This document shows positions 59,982-64,000 of a DNA stretch of 64,000 nt, piece after piece (the first letter of the stretch is position 1; the number at the start of each line of letters is the position of its first letter). A program made the translations under genes and the position numbers. Origin of the DNA: Desulfolucanica intricata (GTDB lineage Bacteria; Bacillota; Desulfotomaculia; Desulfotomaculales; Desulfofarciminaceae); assembly GCF_001592105.1 (NCBI RefSeq), contig NZ_BCWE01000020.1, positions 1-64,000 of the forward strand, read 5' to 3'. Below the pieces are notes generated by a model that searched no databases, had not been told where the DNA came from, and was given only the letters and a program-made list of their open reading frames with translations.

Positions 59982-61034
59982 ATGGAATATTTAAATAATA
60001 GTATCAGGGGCTTTTCGCCAGCATGGTTTGCCTCAGTAATGGGTACAGGTATACTGGCGATTACAAGTAAATTTTATGCTGATTTTATACCTTTGTTGCA
60101 AGATGTATCGGTTGTATTGGGTGCCATTAATATGGTTTTATTTTTAGTGTTAATAATACCCTGGATATGGCGTTGGTTTGGGTATAAAGAACAAGCATTG
60201 GCTGACTTACATGCACCGGTGATAGGGCAGTTTTATGCTACTATGCCAATTGCTTGCCTTGTATTAGCTGCGGATTTGCTTGTTATTGGACCTGATTATT
60301 TAGGTTTGACAGTGTCCTTGGAATTAGCCAGATGGTTTTGGGGAATAGGTGTAATTTTAGCTATAATAATGGCTGTAACTATTCCGATACTATATTTTAT
60401 TAACCCTGATATTAAAAAGGAGGCGCTTAACCCTGCCTGGTTTATGCCCCCGGTTAGTTTGATTGTTGTTCCTGTTGCCGGTGCTAAATTGATTCCCTAC
60501 TGGCCATTCGAATTGCAGGTGCCACTCTTAATTATTAATCTAATTTCTTGGAGCTGTGGTTTTTTTCTATATTTAATGTTATCTACTGCATGTTTTTATC
60601 GTTTTATTTGTTGTTCCCCTTTACCGGGCTTTTTGGCACCAACAATGTGGATTAATCTAGGTCCTATAGGTGTTGGTACTATTGCTCTTTTAAATTTAGC
60701 TCCTGTTAGTACATTTTATTTTGGAAATGTTATGGCCGGCGTTATTAATATGTTCGGACTTATCTTTTGGGGATTTGGGTTTTGGTGGTTGATTATGGCG
60801 CTTTTTACTACTGTATGGTATTTCCGAAAAAATAATTTACCTTATGCTATGTCTTGGTGGGCTTTTACTTTTCCTTTGGGAGCATATACTGGTGCAACCT
60901 ATTTAATAGCTGATATCTTTAATATATCTGTAATTAAATATTATGGCTTTGCCTGTTATTGGCTTTTATTTATATTTTGGTTTATAGTTGTTATAAAAAC
61001 TTTTGTTCATATTAAGGAAATACTAAATGCATAA
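59982..61034 (+). CDS. TDT family transporter (tellurite-resistance/dicarboxylate or sulfite type)
   Basis: This 350-residue protein of ten hydrophobic helices has FSPAWFASVMGTGILAI, HAPVIGQFYATMPIACLVLAADLLV, LNPAWFMPPVSLIVVPVAGAKLI and PTMWINLGPIGVGTIALLNL. These fit the TehA/Mae1/SSU1/SLAC1 group, which exports or conducts malate, sulfite or other anions. The substrate cannot be told; a sulfite role would match the TauE gene nearby. It lies behind marR and the small coiled-coil gene, and is closed by a terminator. Confidence 0.9.
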   Translation: MEYLNNSIRGFSPAWFASVMGTGILAITSKFYADFIPLLQDVSVVLGAINMVLFLVLIIPWIWRWFGYKEQALADLHAPVIGQFYATMPIACLVLAADLLVIGPDYLGLTVSLELARWFWGIGVILAIIMAVTIPILYFINPDIKKEALNPAWFMPPVSLIVVPVAGAKLIPYWPFELQVPLLIINLISWSCGFFLYLMLSTACFYRFICCSPLPGFLAPTMWINLGPIGVGTIALLNLAPVSTFYFGNVMAGVINMFGLIFWGFGFWWLIMALFTTVWYFRKNNLPYAMSWWAFTFPLGAYTGATYLIADIFNISVIKYYGFACYWLLFIFWFIVVIKTFVHIKEILNA

Positions 61035-61046
61035 TTTTAAAAATAT

Positions 61047-61085
61047 AAAAACTCATCCTTTAATTTAAGAAGGGTGAGTTTTTTA
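61047..61085 (+). terminator. Terminator after the TDT gene
   Basis: AAAAACTCA pairs with TGAGTTTTT, with CCTT/AAGG-type inner pairs, followed by T. It lies 13 bases behind the stop codon. Confidence 0.88.
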
Positions 61086-61102
61086 TATAAATTTATTTCA
61101 TA

Positions 61103-61390
61103 CTAAGACATGTCCATCCACCATCTACCATCTACAGGTAATACTACTCCTGTTATATATGAAGATAAGCCTGAGGCCAGGAATAATGCAGCGTTTGCTA
61201 TATCTTGAGGTTGAGCAATTTTTTTCATTGGTATGGGAGCAAGAAACATTTCGTTTAACTCAATATTTTTCAATTCTTCTTCTGTCATTCCGGCTTTTCC
61301 TGTACCGGACAAATACAGTTGGCCCGGATATTATTATTGGCATAATCCACTGCTATTGATTTTGTTAGAGAATTTACTATTTTTTTAAGT
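61103..61390 (-). pseudogene. Decayed short-chain dehydrogenase, C-terminal fragment
   Basis: On the minus strand, about 95 codons of an SDR can be read: [23 protein letters not shown], then a one-base deletion near 61310, then [30 protein letters not shown] and [18 protein letters not shown]. These are the helix after the catalytic Tyr/Lys, the substrate loop and the C-terminal strand of the family. The N-terminal 150 residues (NAD site and active site) are absent, and AT-rich sequence takes their place. No product is expected. Confidence 0.85.
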
Positions 61391-61532
61391 TTTATCTGTG
61401 CAATCGTGTTATTATAAAGTAGCACCTGTTTTTATTTAAAATAAAAACGAAGAAAGGAAATTCTTGTTTCTTTATGTTGTATATAAAATATTTATAATAA
61501 TAATAAAGGAATAATAATAAGGAGAGATATAG

Positions 61533-63188
61533 TTGAAAAAAATCAACATTCTAATAAACGGATCAACTTATGAATATGATTCTGGTGTTATTTTGGAGGA
61601 CATTAGTAAGGATTTTGGTAATAATCCTATTGGGTCTGTATTATTAGGAATTGTTAATAATAGATTAAGATCATTAACTTATAAAATTGAAGAAGATGCT
61701 GAAGTAAGATTTCTGGATTTATCAACTACAGATGGTCAAAAAACATATAAGCGTTCTCTATCATTTCTTTTTATTAAAGCAGTTCATGATGTATTAGAAG
61801 AAGCCCAAGTTGAGTTATGCCACACTTTAAGTAAAGGTCAATACTGCATTATAAAAAATTATCCAAATTTTAATGAACAAGATGTTAAAACAATTAAAGA
61901 AAGAATGCAGGAGCTAGTTGAACAAAATATACCTTTTATCAGAGAAGAACTTCCTGTGGAACAAGCTTTAACAATATTTAAAGATACTAATCGGGAAGAA
62001 AAGATACATCTATTTAAAAATATTAATAAAGAATTTATAAACATATATACACTAGGAGACTATAAGGATTATTTCTATGGATATTTAGTTCCGTCAACAG
62101 GCTATTTAAGATTATTTGATTTAGTATTGGAGGATCAAGGAGTAGTTCTCCTTTGCCCAAAAAAAAGTAACCCATCTGAGCTGACAAAACATATGTATCA
62201 GCCAAAATTACTGAAGGTTTTTAGAGAAACTAAGGATTGGGCCCAAATTATGGGAGTTAATTATGTGGGAGATTTAAATCAGATTATTGTTGATAAAGAA
62301 TATCCGGAGTTAATTAGAACCGTTGAGGCATTACATGAAAATAAGATCATTAAAATTGCAGATGAAATTATAAGCAACCCTAAAAAGGGAAAGATTGTAT
62401 TAATTGCAGGTCCTTCATCTTCAGGGAAAACTAGTTTTTCCAGAAGACTGGCAATTCAATTAAAAGTTAACCGTTTAAAACCAGTTACTATTTCGTTAGA
62501 TGATTATTTTGTTAATAGGGAAGATACTCCCCTGGATGAAAACGGACAGTATGATTTTGAATCTATTAATGCCTTGGACTTAGAATTATTTAATTATCAT
62601 TTAAAAAAGCTTATAGAAGGTGAAGAAGTAGAGTTACCAAATTTTAATTTTAAAACAGGGAAACGGGAATTTAATGGACACAGGTTAAAAATTGGAGAGA
62701 ATCAGCCTATTATCATTGAAGGAATTCATGGATTAAATAACTTGTTAACTTCTTCAATTGCGGAAGAGAGTAAGTTTAAAATATATATTAGCCCGCTCAC
62801 CCAGCCAAATTTAGATTATCACAATAGAATCTCCACTACGGACTGTAGGCTGATCAGAAGAATTGTAAGAGATCATCAGTTTAGAGGATATGATGCTAAA
62901 TCAACAATTAAAAGGTGGGACTCAGTCCGGAAAGGGGAAGAAAAATATATTTTCCCGTTCCAAGAGGAAGCCGATGCAATATTTAATTCTACATTGATTT
63001 ATGAGCTTGCTGTGTTGAAAAAGTATGTAGTTCCTTTATTAAAAGCAATTAATGAGGATGAAGAAGGATTTATAGAAGCAAAAAGATTATTAAAATTTAT
63101 CATGTATTTCAGAGATATTAAAGAAGAATTAGATATTCCCCCAACTTCGATATTAAGAGAGTTTATTGGAGGAAGTAGAATAGTATAA
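61533..63188 (+). CDS. Nucleoside (uridine) kinase with N-terminal TGS-like domains
   Basis: This 551-residue protein has an N-terminal TGS/threonyl-tRNA-synthetase-like part (about 1-260: INILINGSTYEYDSGVILEDI and the HTLSKGQYCIIKNYPNFNEQD region) and a C-terminal P-loop kinase like uridine kinase/phosphoribulokinase, with LIAGPSSSGKTSFSRRLAIQL near residue 290, SLDDYFVNREDTPLDENGQYDFE, PNFNFKTGKREF and IIEGIHGLN. Such fusions are common in clostridia and usually annotated as nucleoside kinase. The start is TTG 61533 with GGAGAGA upstream. It is transcribed alone. Confidence 0.92.
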   Translation: MKKINILINGSTYEYDSGVILEDISKDFGNNPIGSVLLGIVNNRLRSLTYKIEEDAEVRFLDLSTTDGQKTYKRSLSFLFIKAVHDVLEEAQVELCHTLSKGQYCIIKNYPNFNEQDVKTIKERMQELVEQNIPFIREELPVEQALTIFKDTNREEKIHLFKNINKEFINIYTLGDYKDYFYGYLVPSTGYLRLFDLVLEDQGVVLLCPKKSNPSELTKHMYQPKLLKVFRETKDWAQIMGVNYVGDLNQIIVDKEYPELIRTVEALHENKIIKIADEIISNPKKGKIVLIAGPSSSGKTSFSRRLAIQLKVNRLKPVTISLDDYFVNREDTPLDENGQYDFESINALDLELFNYHLKKLIEGEEVELPNFNFKTGKREFNGHRLKIGENQPIIIEGIHGLNNLLTSSIAEESKFKIYISPLTQPNLDYHNRISTTDCRLIRRIVRDHQFRGYDAKSTIKRWDSVRKGEEKYIFPFQEEADAIFNSTLIYELAVLKKYVVPLLKAINEDEEGFIEAKRLLKFIMYFRDIKEELDIPPTSILREFIGGSRIV

Positions 63189-63316
63189 TAAAAATTAGTT
63201 ATTACGTTGTACAAAACTAAACAACTTGATACTAAATGGTTATTAATCGTAAATAATAACTAAGTATTTTAGTTCTAACACATGACAAAACTTAATGAAA
63301 CATTATTATTCATCAT

Positions 63317-63361
63317 AAAACCCGGCTGGGATGAATTGAAGGAAAACCATGCCGGGTTTTT
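63317..63361 (+). terminator. Terminator after the nucleoside kinase gene
   Basis: AAAACCCGGC pairs with GCCGGGTTTT over a long loop (24 bases), followed by T. It lies in the AT-rich gap 63189-63485, which shows no coding frame. Confidence 0.85.
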
Positions 63362-63485
63362 ATTGGCTAATGCAGGAAATGAGCACTATAGGAGGGAATA
63401 TAAATAAGTACTCTTTTTGTAAAATATTTTAGCAGAATCAAAAAGAGAAGAAATCATCTAATTGGGAATAAGGGGAGAGTTGTCC

Positions 63486-63956
63486 ATGCTTTCGATAGAT
63501 GTTCCGGGTAAGGGGATGCTAAATTTAAAATATATAGTACTTGATTATAACGGTACGATAGCCTTTGACGGTTATCTTATACCAGGAGTTAAGGAAAGAT
63601 TAAATCAACTTTCTAAGTTTCTTTCAATATATATTTTGACAGCTGATACCTTCGGCAAAGCCGGTAATGAATGTAAGGTTATAAATGGAGAATTAAGCAT
63701 ACTAACACAGCCAATAGGGGTAGAAGAAAAAGAGAAATTTATTATAAAACTAGGTGCTGAAAATGTTGTTGCAGTTGGAAATGGTAACAATGACAATCTT
63801 ATGCTATTACGAGCGGGTTTGGGTATAGTTGTTTTAGGACCGGAAGGGGCTTCGGTAAAGGCTATTCAAAATGCAGATGTAATGGTTAAGGATATTGGTG
63901 AAGCTCTGGATTTATTACTTAATCCAAAACGTTTAATAGCAACTCTTCGTGAATAA
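63486..63956 (+). CDS. HAD-like protein (soluble P-type-ATPase-like domain)
   Basis: This 156-residue protein has HAD motif I as VLDYNGTIAFDG, motif II in IYILTADT, the Lys in EEKEKFIIKLG, and motif IV in AVGNGNNDNLMLLRAGLGIVV. The residue two places after the nucleophile Asp is Asn, where phosphatases have Asp and P-type ATPases have Thr. It resembles the cytosolic domain of P-type ATPases without any membrane part. The substrate is unknown. ATG 63486 is chosen (GGGGAGAG upstream); TTG 63480 and an open frame from 63462 are alternatives. Confidence 0.85.
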   Translation: MLSIDVPGKGMLNLKYIVLDYNGTIAFDGYLIPGVKERLNQLSKFLSIYILTADTFGKAGNECKVINGELSILTQPIGVEEKEKFIIKLGAENVVAVGNGNNDNLMLLRAGLGIVVLGPEGASVKAIQNADVMVKDIGEALDLLLNPKRLIATLRE

Positions 63957-64000
63957 AATTGATTTCTTTCCGGTTTGTCTGCGTTGGGCAGGTATTTATG

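Noticed and set aside
61159-61359. Plus-strand 66-codon frame across the SDR remnant
   Set aside because: It is antisense to the recognisable SDR fragment and has no ribosome site.
49628-64000. Prophage, insertion sequence or integrated element in the accessory stretch
   Set aside because: No transposase, integrase, terminal repeats or tRNA attachment site was found. The genes look like ordinary chromosomal accessory genes with some decay.

Overview
The window reads as chromosomal core sequence from an endospore-forming, strictly anaerobic, low-to-moderate GC Firmicute. It most resembles the Desulfotomaculum/Peptococcaceae group. The sequence evidence for that is spore genes (alpha/beta-type SASP, germination protease gpr, ylbJ), Firmicute gene orders (fapR-plsX-fab, ylxM-ffh-rpsP-khpA-rimM-trmD-rplS-lepB-rbgA-rnhB), an HdrA-like iron-sulfur flavoprotein end, and an 11-subunit complex I without the NADH module. 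Genus and species cannot be fixed from the sequence alone.

Layout: 1-587 holds the 3' end of an HdrA-like protein. 625-4496 is a riboflavin operon (ribD-ribE-ribBA-ribH) behind an FMN riboswitch, followed by a nicotinate phosphoribosyltransferase. 5665-11554 holds rpmB, recG, two SASP-type spore genes, convergent gpr, rsmD, coaD and a coiled-coil protein. 11829-15691 (minus strand) carries pta-ackA and ylbJ. 15905-25435 carries the yceD-rpmF pair, then a FapR-controlled fatty-acid cluster (fapR-plsX-fabH-fabK-fabD-fabG-acpP-fabF) running into rnc and ftsY. 25593-31245 is a compact operon for salvage of the nucleoside by-products of SAM chemistry: mtnP-like, mtnA, ahcY-like, class II aldolase, mtaD and a DJ-1 protein. 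A class III aminotransferase faces it. 32828-39531 is the SRP/ribosome maturation cluster, with a decayed ylqD between khpA and rimM. 39741-49587 is nuoABCDHIJKLMN. 49888-63956 is more accessory: a membrane polyferredoxin, a thioredoxin-reductase-like flavoprotein with no recognisable NADPH motif, yraN, a TauE/SafE permease, a DUF1847 protein, comM, DUF2512, nitroreductase, an M48 protease, marR divergent from a tiny ORF, a TDT carrier, a decayed SDR gene, a TGS-domain nucleoside kinase and a HAD protein.

How the parts work together: the salvage operon looks able to take methylthioadenosine, 5'-deoxyadenosine and S-adenosylhomocysteine, deaminate them (MtaD), and process the inosine forms by phosphorolysis (MtnP-like, with Asn at the base-recognition position), isomerisation (MtnA) and aldol cleavage (class II aldolase). 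The AhcY-like enzyme would act on S-inosylhomocysteine. This is the most interesting system in the window. Its single steps belong to known families; the inosine-type reading of the whole cluster is my inference. The second point of interest is the pairing of a membrane iron-sulfur protein with a pyridine-nucleotide-motif-free TrxR-like protein, which hints at ferredoxin-fed thiol reduction.

I saw no tRNA, rRNA, CRISPR array, insertion sequence or prophage. All similarity statements are by eye from the sequence; no search was run.
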